NCBI GenBank assembly: GCA_027077895.1
Contig: JALWQZ010000034.1
Location: 1 to 21,297, forward strand
Reading direction: 5' to 3'
DNA length: 21,297 nucleotides
DNA from: Microcaldota archaeon
GTDB taxonomy: Archaea > B1Sed10-29 > WALL01 > WAMD01
Shown: piece by piece, positions 1 through 7,366 of the stretch
Layout of the letters: each line of letters opens with the position of its first letter
How positions within the stretch are numbered: the first letter of the stretch is position 1
Program-made: the position numbers and the translations under genes
The notes under the pieces: model-generated
The model's input: the letters and a program-made list of their open reading frames with translations, nothing else
Database searches by the model: none
What the model was told of the DNA's origin: nothing

Positions 1-526
1 TTACATACCTATATGTTATATTGTACACTCCGGCTCCTATTCCATCTCTGTTATAGCACCCAAGTGTCGTTTCTAGTTTGTCGGATGTCTTAATGGGCTT
101 GCCAATGGGACAGGATATGTTAAGTACCCTCATCTCCGAGAGAGGACCGTATTTATAATATGTCCTGTAGAACCTATGCCCCACGATTCCCTTTGGGACG
201 TGATAAACGAAGGATTCGGAAACTATTGCAGAGTTGTTTGTCAGTTTTATGTTAAGTGAATATGGGTTCACGTACACAGTGGTCCTAGTTTGATATCCAC
301 CAGCAACGAAGAAGGCTGTAAACAGCAGGGCCACAATCAAAATTAGAACCTTGAATTCGCCTAGTTTGACCTTGTACTTATATACGAATGGATCCTGTTT
401 TATAGTGATTAGGATCACGAACCCAACGGCTATTAGGGATACAAGCGCTAGGACCGGGCTTACAACTGACAGCCCAATCCCAATCACTAGGACTAGTAAA
501 ATTGCCAGAACATACTTCCAGTTCAT
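1..526 (-). CDS. DUF2207-like membrane protein, partial (3' end outside window)
   Basis: The frame is open from an ATG at 526 to the window edge, giving 175 whole codons. The protein begins with a hydrophobic segment (about residues 5-26), has a second one just after it (about 27-42) and a third at about 57-76, then an extracytoplasmic-looking beta-rich stretch with HRFYRTYYKYGP, which resembles the yR.i motif region of DUF2207 proteins. A strong ribosome site (AGGTGAG) overlaps the lemA stop codon and lies 5 bases before the ATG, so this gene is translated in an operon directly behind lemA. LemA next to DUF2207 is a recurrent pairing in prokaryotes, which supports the call; the sequence match itself is weak. 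Function unknown. The rest of the gene lies to the left of position 1. Confidence 0.55.
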   Translation of the reverse strand, partial: MNWKYVLAILLVLVIGIGLSVVSPVLALVSLIAVGFVILITIKQDPFVYKYKVKLGEFKVLILIVALLFTAFFVAGGYQTRTTVYVNPYSLNIKLTNNSAIVSESFVYHVPKGIVGHRFYRTYYKYGPLSEMRVLNISCPIGKPIKTSDKLETTLGCYNRDGIGAGVYNITYRYV

Positions 527-534
527 TTACTCAC

Positions 535-1092
535 CTAATACAGTGTTGTGTTTGGTCTATTTTCTATTTCCTTGCCGAATTCTAGATATGGTTTCTTTGT
601 GAAACCAAGCATCCCCGCGATTAGATTATTCGGGAATACCTGTATGAGCACATTAAATGACTGGACCTGATCGTTGTATAAATACCTCTGTCTAGCAATC
701 TCGGCTTCGACGTTTCTTATGCTCTCCTCTAGTTCTTTGACTGCGTCCATGCTCTTTAACTCTGGGTAGTTTTCCATAACCGCGTATATTCTGCCTAGCA
801 ATCCGGTCGCCATCTGGTTGGCGTTCTTCAGGTCATCAGGGGTCTTCAAAGGTATGCTTCTTAACTTCGTCACATCTGTGAATACACTTTTTTCGTACTT
901 CATGTAACTTTTAGTGGTGTCAACTAATTGACCAATCATGTCAAACCTTTTCTTCATCGCTACCTGTATCTGGTGCAGGCTGTTTTCTATGGCATTATTC
1001 AGGCCGACTAGTCTATTGTACACGGCAATAATCCAGCCTATTATACCTAGTATGACTAGGACAACGATTCCCAGAATTATTAGACCTATCAT
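535..1092 (-). CDS. lemA: LemA family membrane-anchored protein
   Basis: A 185-residue protein with one N-terminal membrane segment (MIGLIILGIVVLVILGIIGW), followed by the LemA signature: YNRLVGLNN, then a helical region with IQVAMKKRFDMIGQLV and KSYMKYEKS, and a C-terminal FTKKPYLEF segment. LemA proteins have a short outside N-terminus, one membrane helix and a soluble helical domain; their role is unknown. Start choice: an ATG lies 4 codons upstream at 1104, but the sequence GGTGA at 1101-1097 followed by 4 bases and the ATG at 1092 exactly matches the ribosome-site spacing seen before other genes here, so I take 1092. The gene is first in an operon with the DUF2207-like gene, 8 bases downstream. 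Confidence 0.88.
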   Translation of the reverse strand: MIGLIILGIVVLVILGIIGWIIAVYNRLVGLNNAIENSLHQIQVAMKKRFDMIGQLVDTTKSYMKYEKSVFTDVTKLRSIPLKTPDDLKNANQMATGLLGRIYAVMENYPELKSMDAVKELEESIRNVEAEIARQRYLYNDQVQSFNVLIQVFPNNLIAGMLGFTKKPYLEFGKEIENRPNTTLY

Positions 1093-1122
1093 GAAATCAC
1101 CCATTTATTAATGGATTGTTGG

Positions 1123-1130
1123 TTTAAATA
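1123..1130 (-). promoter_or_regulatory. TATA box for lemA
   Basis: TATTTAAA on the minus strand, centred about 34 bases before the lemA ATG at 1092. With archaeal spacing of about 26 bases, transcription would start near 1100, placing GGTGA at the extreme 5' end of the mRNA. Another AT-rich run (1137-1151) could also act as a box. Confidence 0.5.
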
Positions 1131-1169
1131 AGTTCTTTTTTAAATATATATAGAAACATTTAAATAGGG

Positions 1170-1189
1170 GTTGTTGGACAACTTTATAA
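1170..1189 (+). promoter_or_regulatory. gar1-tfb promoter with inverted repeat over the BRE position
   Basis: TTTATAA at 1183-1189 is centred 38 bases before the gar1 start, giving a predicted leader of about 12 bases. Immediately upstream, 1170-1182 is a perfect inverted repeat, GTTGT-TGG-ACAAC, sitting where the BRE (the TFB contact) would be. It may be an operator or simply part of the promoter. The TATA call is firm by spacing; the operator role is inference. Confidence 0.5.
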
Positions 1190-1223
1190 GTGTTTCTGAT
1201 TTTTAAACGGACAAGGTGATTTA

Positions 1224-1442
1224 TTGAGAGAGTTGGGTCTTGTTCAGGGCATATCCGGATCGGGCAAACTGATTGTTAGGGCCTCTGGGAGATTGAATCT
1301 GAGAATTGGTCAAATGGTTTTTGATAAGAAAGGCAGACATATAGGGGCCATATGGGATGTAATTGGCCCGATTGCCAAACCCTTCGTTCTTGTTGATGTT
1401 ATAGGCGCGCTGCCTAAGGTGGACAAACTGTACTTGAGGTGA
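1224..1442 (+). CDS. gar1: Gar1-like H/ACA ribonucleoprotein protein
   Basis: A 72-residue protein with the Gar1 beta-barrel pattern: GLVQGISGSGKLIVRA, then LRIGQMVFDKKGRHIGAIWD, then VIGPIAKPFVLVDV. Archaeal Gar1 is a small single-domain subunit of the H/ACA guide RNP that makes pseudouridine in rRNA, working with Cbf5, Nop10 and L7Ae. The start is TTG at 1224, fixed by GGTGA at 1215-1219 and a 4-base spacer. The TGA stop lies inside the ribosome site of tfb, so the two are translationally coupled. A gar1-tfb pairing is common in archaea, which supports both calls. Confidence 0.88.
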   Translation: MRELGLVQGISGSGKLIVRASGRLNLRIGQMVFDKKGRHIGAIWDVIGPIAKPFVLVDVIGALPKVDKLYLR

Positions 1443-1446
1443 TTGT

Positions 1447-2937
1447 GTGGTATCAAAAAAGAGTAAAAAAAAGGATAAAAAATCCTTGAAAAAATCCTCC
1501 AAGTCTAAGAGTTCTACAAAATCATCTCCTAAGAAGAAGACTACAAAGAAAAAGACAACGACCAAGAAGAAGGCCACTAAGAAGAAGACAACGAAAAAGA
1601 AGACCGTGAAGAAGTCAAGTAATAGAAACGTCAAGGCTTCCAAGAAGGCAACCAATAAAGCAGGGAGTAGGAAGGCTAGGTCTAGTACAAAGCCTGCTAA
1701 ATCAAGTAAGGCGAAGACTAAGGCTAAGAATACAAAGAAGACGAAGAAGGGTGAGACCAAGCATAAGCCAAAATCATCTTTCAAGTCTGGAAAGAAGGTC
1801 GAAGAAGAAGATGAGATCAAAATAATCAAACTTCAGCCTGAGGAGGAGACCGTTGAAAACAAGGAAGAGAAGATAATCATTGATTTTGATGAAGAGGATA
1901 ATACCCAGGAGAGTGGAGAGGAGAGCGAAACACCTATTGAGTCCGATGGCAATTTGGAGACTGATGTTGAGCCTAAAAAGCAGGATGTTGGTCGGTTGGT
2001 TGAAGAAGAAAAGAACAAGGTGAGAAGGCCAACACTAAGATGCCCAGAATGTGGTTCAACCAACCTAAGATGGAACTATGAGAGGGGAGAATTGGTCTGT
2101 ATGGACTGTGGGACTGTAATAGAAGAGAGTATGATTGACTTTGGACCTGAGTGGCGGGCCTTTGACTCCTACCAAAAGGTGAAGAGACAGAGAACTGGAT
2201 CTCCTATAAAGTACACAAAGCCAAACAAGGGATTGGTCACTGAAATTGATAAGTACAACAGAGATATTAGAGGGAGCAAATTGTCTTCACAGGCTGCCAG
2301 CCAGATGGGGAGACTGAGAAAGTGGCACAAGAGGTCTAGTATTGCTAGTTCTATAGAGAGAAACCTTACGATAGCAATGGGTGACCTAGAGAGAATTTCG
2401 TCATATCTAGGTTTGCCATCTAATATAAGAGAGGCGGCAGCGCTGTTGTATAGAAAGGCAGTTGAAAAGGGATTGATTAGAGGTAGACTGATTGAGAGTG
2501 TTGTTGCTGCTGTCATCTACATGGTTTGTAGACAATATGGCATTCCGAGAACTCTAGATGAAATCTCAGAGATATCTGGTATTTCAAAGAAGGAGATAGG
2601 GAGAACGTATAGATTCCTAAAGAAGGAGTTATACGTTGATGTGCCCCTAACGAATCCAATATACTATGTCCCTAGGTTTGCTAGTGCTCTAGGGCTCTCT
2701 GGGAAGGTCCAGGAGAAAGCAAAGGATATACTAACCGAAGCAGTTGAAAAGGGTTTGATAAGTGGTAGGGGGCCCACAGGTGTAGCGGCCGCGGCGGTTT
2801 ATATTGCCAGTGTTATGATGGGAGAAAGGAGGACACAAAAAGAGGTTGCAGAGGTCGCAGGGGTCACAGAGGTTACAATAAGGAACAGATACAGAGAGTT
2901 AAAGAGGGAATTGAATATAGATATAGAGGACGAGTAA
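1447..2937 (+). CDS. tfb: Transcription initiation factor B (TFB) with long Lys-rich and acidic N-terminal extension
   Basis: TFB bridges TBP-TATA and RNA polymerase. The core is complete: zinc ribbon with C199, C202, C218 and C221 (CPECGS...CMDCG), B-reader/linker region about 225-295 (FGPEWRAFD), and two cyclin repeats about 300-395 and 400-490 with typical motifs (REAAALLYRKAVEKGLIRGR; TGVAAAAVYIAS; GVTEVTIRNRYREL). At 496 residues it exceeds the usual 300-340 because about 190 residues precede the zinc ribbon: residues 4-117 are Lys/Ser/Thr/Ala-rich with KKKTT-type repeats like a histone H1 tail, and 118-190 are strongly acidic. The start is GTG at 1447, with GGTGA at 1438-1442 and a 4-base spacer; the reading frame is continuous from tail to core. 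It is second in an operon behind gar1. Confidence 0.97.
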   Translation: MVSKKSKKKDKKSLKKSSKSKSSTKSSPKKKTTKKKTTTKKKATKKKTTKKKTVKKSSNRNVKASKKATNKAGSRKARSSTKPAKSSKAKTKAKNTKKTKKGETKHKPKSSFKSGKKVEEEDEIKIIKLQPEEETVENKEEKIIIDFDEEDNTQESGEESETPIESDGNLETDVEPKKQDVGRLVEEEKNKVRRPTLRCPECGSTNLRWNYERGELVCMDCGTVIEESMIDFGPEWRAFDSYQKVKRQRTGSPIKYTKPNKGLVTEIDKYNRDIRGSKLSSQAASQMGRLRKWHKRSSIASSIERNLTIAMGDLERISSYLGLPSNIREAAALLYRKAVEKGLIRGRLIESVVAAVIYMVCRQYGIPRTLDEISEISGISKKEIGRTYRFLKKELYVDVPLTNPIYYVPRFASALGLSGKVQEKAKDILTEAVEKGLISGRGPTGVAAAAVYIASVMMGERRTQKEVAEVAGVTEVTIRNRYRELKRELNIDIEDE

Positions 2938-2938
2938 G

Positions 2939-3250
2939 TCATCTCTCTTTAAATCTTTCCACCACCTTCTTTATTGTTTGCAGACTCCTAGTAGTGACCG
3001 GAATCTCAAGCCCAAATTTTTGTTTTATGCCTGTTTCTATCCACTGGCCAATCGTTGCATAGTGCACACCCTGTTTTTTGAATACGACTATATCACTGTG
3101 CACACCGTAAATACCGAGAAACTTCACATTGTTTGAATGCTTACTCTCGATTTCTCTCAAAATAGCCCTCAACCCTGACCCGCTAATATTGTTCTGCCCA
3201 AACATCCTGACTCCTTTTAGGAAGGCAATCCCTAACTTCCTAGACCGCAT
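2939..3250 (-). CDS. Short DUF1697-like protein
   Basis: A 103-residue protein. FLKGVRMFGQNNISGSGLRA lines up with the N-terminal DUF1697 signature (FLRGINVGG.NKI.M.eLr), and FGLEIPVTTRSLQTIKKVV lines up with the FGf.vpv.vrt..el..vv segment later in that domain. DUF1697 proteins are usually 170-180 residues, so this one holds roughly the first half. No biochemical role is established for the family. The ATG at 3250 has no ribosome site but lies 25 bases from a TATA centre, so a leaderless mRNA is likely. The stop ends 1 base from the convergent tfb stop. Family assignment by motif is moderate. Confidence 0.6.
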   Translation of the reverse strand: MRSRKLGIAFLKGVRMFGQNNISGSGLRAILREIESKHSNNVKFLGIYGVHSDIVVFKKQGVHYATIGQWIETGIKQKFGLEIPVTTRSLQTIKKVVERFKER

Positions 3251-3270
3251 GAACCAGTTACCCGGAACAA

Positions 3271-3280
3271 ATTTATAATT
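3271..3280. promoter_or_regulatory. Shared bidirectional TATA element, DUF1697-like / tmk
   Basis: ATTTATAATT reads as a TATA box on both strands and is centred at 3275, exactly 25 bases from the ATG of tmk (3300) and 25 bases from the ATG of the divergent gene (3250). No other TATA-like element fits in the 49-base gap. Both mRNAs are therefore predicted to be leaderless; neither gene has a Shine-Dalgarno sequence. Confidence 0.65.
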
Positions 3281-3299
3281 CTGTTATCAAAACTAGATT

Positions 3300-3920
3300 A
3301 TGTTCATTGTTTTCGAAGGCATAGATGCTAGCGGCAAGGAAACCCAGGCTAAACTTCTCGCGAAGGCCTTGAAGAAAAAGGGGCACAAGGTTGAAATCTT
3401 TGATTTTCCGAATTACAAAAACCCGATTGGGAAATTAATTGGGAAGTTCCTGGAAAAGAAGGTTGAACTGGATGTTGAGACTAGGGCATTGTTGTACGCA
3501 GCAGACAGGAAGTTTGAACTCAAGGGCATAAAGAGGGCACTAGATGAGGGCAAGATAGTAATCGCTGATAGGTACTGCTACTCGAATATAGCATATCAGG
3601 GAAGTCTAGGTGCGAATATATCATGGTTGGCCTCGCTAGATTCTAGACTAGTCTTCCCAGACATTGTCTTCTACATAGATATTCCTCCTAAAGAAGCACT
3701 CAGAAGAAAGACAAAGAAGGATAGATACGCTTCTAAAAAGGAATTCCTTGAGAAAGTCAGGGAGACCTACATAGACATGGCTCATGGGACGTTGGCGCCG
3801 TTTAGGCAGTACCATGATTATGCTGAATGGATTCCTGTTGATGGGACTAGGAGTATTGATGACATCCACGGGTACATCCTTGATGAAGTAAATAAAAGGC
3901 TGCCTAGAGGTGAAGATTGA
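3300..3920 (+). CDS. tmk: Thymidylate kinase
   Basis: Phosphorylates dTMP to dTDP with ATP in DNA precursor synthesis; cytoplasmic. The 206-residue protein has the P-loop FEGIDASGKET (5-15), FDFPNY (34-39), the DRY motif with following serine and YQ (DRYCYSNIAYQ, 90-100), which contacts dTMP, and a basic RRKTKKDR lid (135-142). Length is normal for the family. The ATG at 3300 is 25 bases from the TATA centre and has no ribosome site, so it is probably leaderless. The stop overlaps the start of the next gene (TGATG), forming a two-gene operon with a second putative nucleotide-related kinase. Confidence 0.93.
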   Translation: MFIVFEGIDASGKETQAKLLAKALKKKGHKVEIFDFPNYKNPIGKLIGKFLEKKVELDVETRALLYAADRKFELKGIKRALDEGKIVIADRYCYSNIAYQGSLGANISWLASLDSRLVFPDIVFYIDIPPKEALRRKTKKDRYASKKEFLEKVRETYIDMAHGTLAPFRQYHDYAEWIPVDGTRSIDDIHGYILDEVNKRLPRGED

Positions 3921-4408
3921 TGGTAGAGGTTATAACTGTACCTATAAACCTAGAGAGCGGTATTGAGGCGATAATAGGTCAGGGGAATTTTTCTCTAAAA
4001 ACCGTTGATGATATCGCGAGGGCCCTGATGGTCAGTTCCTCAAAGATAAAGGTTGGGGTCGCCATGAACGACGGGAGCATGAAGATAACCAGGACTAGTG
4101 GCAACGACGAGACTCTGGAAAAATTGGCTGGGGAACTGGCGTATACCATAGGTGCGGGGCATGTCTTCATAGCGTTGATAAAAGATGCCTACCCCATAAA
4201 CATCCTAAATGATCTAAAACATGTGCATGGTGTCTGCCATATATTTGCTGCTAGTTCAAACCCACTTCAAGTCCTAGTCGCAGGTACAGACCAGGGAAGG
4301 GTGGTCATAGGCGTGGTTGACGGCTACTCAAGCGAGGGGATAGAAGACGACAAGACAAAGACAGAGAGGAGAGAATTGCTTCACAAGATAGGGTATAACC
4401 TAGGCTAG
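3920..4408 (+). CDS. Adenosine-specific kinase family protein (PF04008-like)
   Basis: A 162-residue protein matching the family annotated as adenosine-specific kinase through most of its length: VIGQGNFSLKTVDDIARALM-like opening (here IIGQGNFSLKTVDDI), SGNDE (about 60-64), AIGAGH-like TIGAGHVF, DAYPINILN, the HIFAASSNP segment, GRVVIGVVDGYS and a closing IGYNLG. The family name rests on limited structural evidence, so the substrate is uncertain. AGGTGA at 3908-3913 lies in the end of tmk, and the ATG at 3920 overlaps the tmk stop; a TTG at 3917 in the same frame is a less likely start. Its TAG stop shares the CTAG at 4405-4408 with the stop of the convergent antiporter gene. Confidence 0.85.
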   Translation: MVEVITVPINLESGIEAIIGQGNFSLKTVDDIARALMVSSSKIKVGVAMNDGSMKITRTSGNDETLEKLAGELAYTIGAGHVFIALIKDAYPINILNDLKHVHGVCHIFAASSNPLQVLVAGTDQGRVVIGVVDGYSSEGIEDDKTKTERRELLHKIGYNLG

Positions 4409-6129
4409 CGTATTCTGCCGCCAACCCATCTCATCTTTTCCCTCACCTTTATTCCCTTCTTGATCTTCTCATAACTACCAATTGATGTTAGGTACCCCTT
4501 GACAGCATAGTACATCCCTATTATCAATATCAATGCTGGGAATACTAGATAGGCAGGGGAAACTTCTATCGCTAGGGATCCTAACCCAACTGCGAGTATA
4601 ACTAAACTCAGACCCGCTAGCATGTCTCCTAGATAACTCTGCATCCATTTTATATGATAGTCCTTCAGGTCTGGGAATATGGTGTTGCCTGCGATTTCAA
4701 CTAGCCGCATGCCTAACCACTTTATCTTAAGGACTATACCGTATATTACAGGTATGAGAAGCACTGCAGCCAACCATTCCATCACTGTACCAGATGGATA
4801 ACCAAACAGGCTGAACTTGATTCTACTTCCTGCAACCACCAGAAGATAAACGACAGAGAACCCTGCCACAAGGTATACGCCCAGGGATTTGAAGAAACTA
4901 ATGGTTGTTTCTCTCATGTCAGCGCTGGTCTTTGTGGCATGTATGAGTATCCCCGCTAGTGATAGCCTAGCACTCTTTGGTATCTTGTCTAGCAGTTTAG
5001 CAGTCTTGTCGGTGTACCTGAGGCCGTATGGCATTATGAATGTGGTTGCCAGGCCTAGGAAGATGGCAGAATTTAGGATTAGGGAGGCATGCGGGAGTTT
5101 TAGTTTTACTGCGTACGTGGCGATTATCAGTGAAAATTCTCCAATTGGTATCATCAATGCAGATAGGTTTGATACGAGTTCTGCGTCGATTCCTAGAAAT
5201 GTCCCGAAGGCTCCGTATGAGAGATAATTCCCCACCAATGTCGCGATTATCAAGAGGGCGATGATTATGTATGCGCTGATACCGGTTGGTATTGTGAAGA
5301 GCATCCCTATTGATACAAAGAAGAACGCTGAGAAAAACTCTCTAAACATCCCTAGTTGACCCTCTATCTCCTTATGGTGACCCACTCTTGAGAACAGGTA
5401 GCCCGCTAGGAAGGCGCCTATTGCTGGGGACAGGCCAAAGAAACTGACTAGATACGACAAGAAGAATGCGATCCCTAAGGAGTACAGGGCGATGTGCTTT
5501 TTGTATTCAAACCTCTCTATGAAGTTGATCATGTACTTGGAATAGTCAGATATTACCATCAGGAAAACTAGAACCACAGCCACAGATGTCATTATCACTG
5601 ATGTGATCTCCCTTCCACCGTGCATTGAGCCTAGAACCGCTAGTATCAGGATTGCCACAAAGTCTTCTATTAACAGCATGGTTATCGCAATGCTAGCGTG
5701 CATTGTTTTCATTTCTCCCTTGTCCATTAGATACTTGCCAATAACCGCTGTGGAACTCATCATTATAATCATTCCAAGGAACGATGATTCCATAAAATCT
5801 AAGCCAAATACCCTGCCTATCGCAAAGCCTAGAACAAAGTTCACCACCATCTTAAGAGGTTCTAGTATGAATGCGGCTAGACCACCCTCCTTTAGTTTGT
5901 CAGGGTCTAGTTCCAGGCCAATGTAGAAGAGGAGCATTATAACGCCTACCTCTGAAAATAGGTCAATCATCTCGTTTGAGTGGACTAGCCCAGTTATAGG
6001 CCCTATCACCATCCCTGCCAGTATGTAACCTAGGACAGATGGGAATTTGTACTTTTCAAGAACTGCGCCAAAGAGCATTGCCACTGCCAGGATTATGCCC
6101 ATGTCAAGTATGAGCCGCTCTGTTATCAT
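4405..6129 (-). CDS. CPA2/Kef-type cation:proton antiporter
   Basis: A 574-residue integral membrane protein. The first 380 or so residues form the Na+/H+ exchanger domain: FPSVLGYILAGMVIGP near the N-terminus, EVGVIMLLFYIGLELDP, SSTAVIGKYLMDKGEM and the charged LLIEDFVAILILA helix that usually carries the ion-binding acid. A second membrane part (about 410-540) follows, ending in a basic tail (KGIKVREKMRW). No TrkA/RCK nucleotide-binding domain is present. The ion (Na+ or K+) cannot be read from sequence. Start: ATG at 6129, 25-26 bases from a TTTAAAAA element, so probably leaderless; a TTG just upstream at 6132 is less likely. It follows another antiporter gene on the same strand but seems to have its own promoter. 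Confidence 0.88.
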   Translation of the reverse strand: MITERLILDMGIILAVAMLFGAVLEKYKFPSVLGYILAGMVIGPITGLVHSNEMIDLFSEVGVIMLLFYIGLELDPDKLKEGGLAAFILEPLKMVVNFVLGFAIGRVFGLDFMESSFLGMIIMMSSTAVIGKYLMDKGEMKTMHASIAITMLLIEDFVAILILAVLGSMHGGREITSVIMTSVAVVLVFLMVISDYSKYMINFIERFEYKKHIALYSLGIAFFLSYLVSFFGLSPAIGAFLAGYLFSRVGHHKEIEGQLGMFREFFSAFFFVSIGMLFTIPTGISAYIIIALLIIATLVGNYLSYGAFGTFLGIDAELVSNLSALMIPIGEFSLIIATYAVKLKLPHASLILNSAIFLGLATTFIMPYGLRYTDKTAKLLDKIPKSARLSLAGILIHATKTSADMRETTISFFKSLGVYLVAGFSVVYLLVVAGSRIKFSLFGYPSGTVMEWLAAVLLIPVIYGIVLKIKWLGMRLVEIAGNTIFPDLKDYHIKWMQSYLGDMLAGLSLVILAVGLGSLAIEVSPAYLVFPALILIIGMYYAVKGYLTSIGSYEKIKKGIKVREKMRWVGGRIR

Positions 6130-6151
6130 CAATCATTTAACCAATGCGTTG

Positions 6152-6160
6152 TTTAAAAAA
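6152..6160 (-). promoter_or_regulatory. TATA box for the 574-residue antiporter gene
   Basis: TTTTTTAAA on the minus strand, centred 25-26 bases before the ATG at 6129. It lies in the gap just past the stop of the upstream antiporter gene (6164), suggesting separate, leaderless transcription. Confidence 0.5.
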
Positions 6161-6163
6161 GGA

Positions 6164-7366
6164 CTATGTTTTTTGGCCCACTAGGGAGAAGCCTATCCTG
6201 GTTAGGACTGGTGCCAGGAGCATTGTTGCTATTATTACGATGACAATTGAGGAGAAGATGCCTAGGTCTATCAATTGCTTGCTGAAGGCTAGACTCGCGA
6301 TTACCAGACTCACTCCTCCCCTGGGCGCGAGACCTAGGCCCACTGCAATTGCGTCGTTCTTTTTCAGTTTTGTTATCAAACCTCCAGATACACCTGCTAG
6401 GAACTTCCCGAGGAGTGCTAGCACTAGGACGCCTATGACTATGACTCCCCAGTATGTAGATAAGATTGCGTGGATGTCCACGTTTAGTCCTATCATGACG
6501 AAGAATGCAGGGAAGAGGAGAACATCTCCAAGTGACAAGAACACCCTCTTTATTTCATATTTGTACAGAGGGTGCAGAGTTGAAAACGCCAGGCCAACTA
6601 GGAAAACCCCAAAACTCGCTTCGTACAAAAAGTCTTCTGCTGATATCGCTGCTATTAAAATGAATATGAACGTCAGAAGTGCAGTGGTTTGCTCCGATGG
6701 ATAGTCAAAGTAGTCATACGCCCATGAACTGATTCTCGGAACCACGGTGATGGATGCTACCCAGAACACTGCTAGAAGGCCCAGGTACACGACTAGACCA
6801 GTTAAACTCAGCCCTGATCCCGAGAACGTGCTTATCACAAAGAATAAGAGAAGCAGCCCGAATATGTCATCAACCAGTGAGGAGACGCTGAGAATCCTTG
6901 CCGCATGTGTATTGCCCTTCCTCATGGACAAGATTGTAGTCAGTGATGGTATTGTTGATGAAATTGAAAGAGAGATTCCCATTAGGGCAGACTGGAGTTT
7001 GCCTATCCCCATCATATAAAGGAAACCGAATATGAACGCAAATGACAGGATTATCCCTGACAGCCCTATTGCCAGGCCTTCCTTTGAGAATGAAGTGATT
7101 TCCTTTATGCTAGATTCTAGGCCGACTAGAAAGACTAGAATTAGCCCGCCCATTGTCCCTAGGAATATTAACCACTGATACGCAATTGGATTTGCTGACA
7201 GGTGGATTACATTCAGCCAACTAGGACCTAGTATGAGTCCAGCAATTATAGAACCCAACACAGGTGGGAGTCTTATCTTTCTGAACGCCCATGCGAACAC
7301 TAGCGCTACGGTTATTATCCACAAGAAATCTGCAATTGATGACAGAGCAATAGAACTGTATATCAT
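6164..7366 (-). CDS. CPA2-type cation:proton antiporter (short form)
   Basis: A 400-residue membrane protein made only of the Na+/H+ exchanger domain, about 12 hydrophobic helices: LPPVLGSIIAGLILGPSW, LILVFLVGLESS, SSTIPSLTTILSMRKGNTH and SVSSLVDDIFGLLLLF, where the paired Asp residues sit at the usual ion-binding place. It has no RCK or other soluble domain. The ATG at 7366 overlaps the TGA of the CBS gene by 4 bases (ATGA), and GGTGA lies 6 bases upstream inside that gene, so the two are translationally coupled. The CBS protein may therefore be a detached regulatory subunit; that is inference. Confidence 0.88.
   Translation of the reverse strand: MIYSSIALSSIADFLWIITVALVFAWAFRKIRLPPVLGSIIAGLILGPSWLNVIHLSANPIAYQWLIFLGTMGGLILVFLVGLESSIKEITSFSKEGLAIGLSGIILSFAFIFGFLYMMGIGKLQSALMGISLSISSTIPSLTTILSMRKGNTHAARILSVSSLVDDIFGLLLLFFVISTFSGSGLSLTGLVVYLGLLAVFWVASITVVPRISSWAYDYFDYPSEQTTALLTFIFILIAAISAEDFLYEASFGVFLVGLAFSTLHPLYKYEIKRVFLSLGDVLLFPAFFVMIGLNVDIHAILSTYWGVIVIGVLVLALLGKFLAGVSGGLITKLKKNDAIAVGLGLAPRGGVSLVIASLAFSKQLIDLGIFSSIVIVIIATMLLAPVLTRIGFSLVGQKT

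Noticed and set aside
1221..1829. Open frame of 202 codons on the minus strand, rich in Phe and Leu.
   Set aside because: It is the antisense of gar1 and the lysine codons of tfb (AAG/AAA read as CTT/TTT); no ribosome site or family match.
6144..6704. Long plus-strand open frame of 186 codons within the short antiporter gene.
   Set aside because: It is antisense to a well-supported antiporter with conserved motifs; composition is that of a shadow frame.
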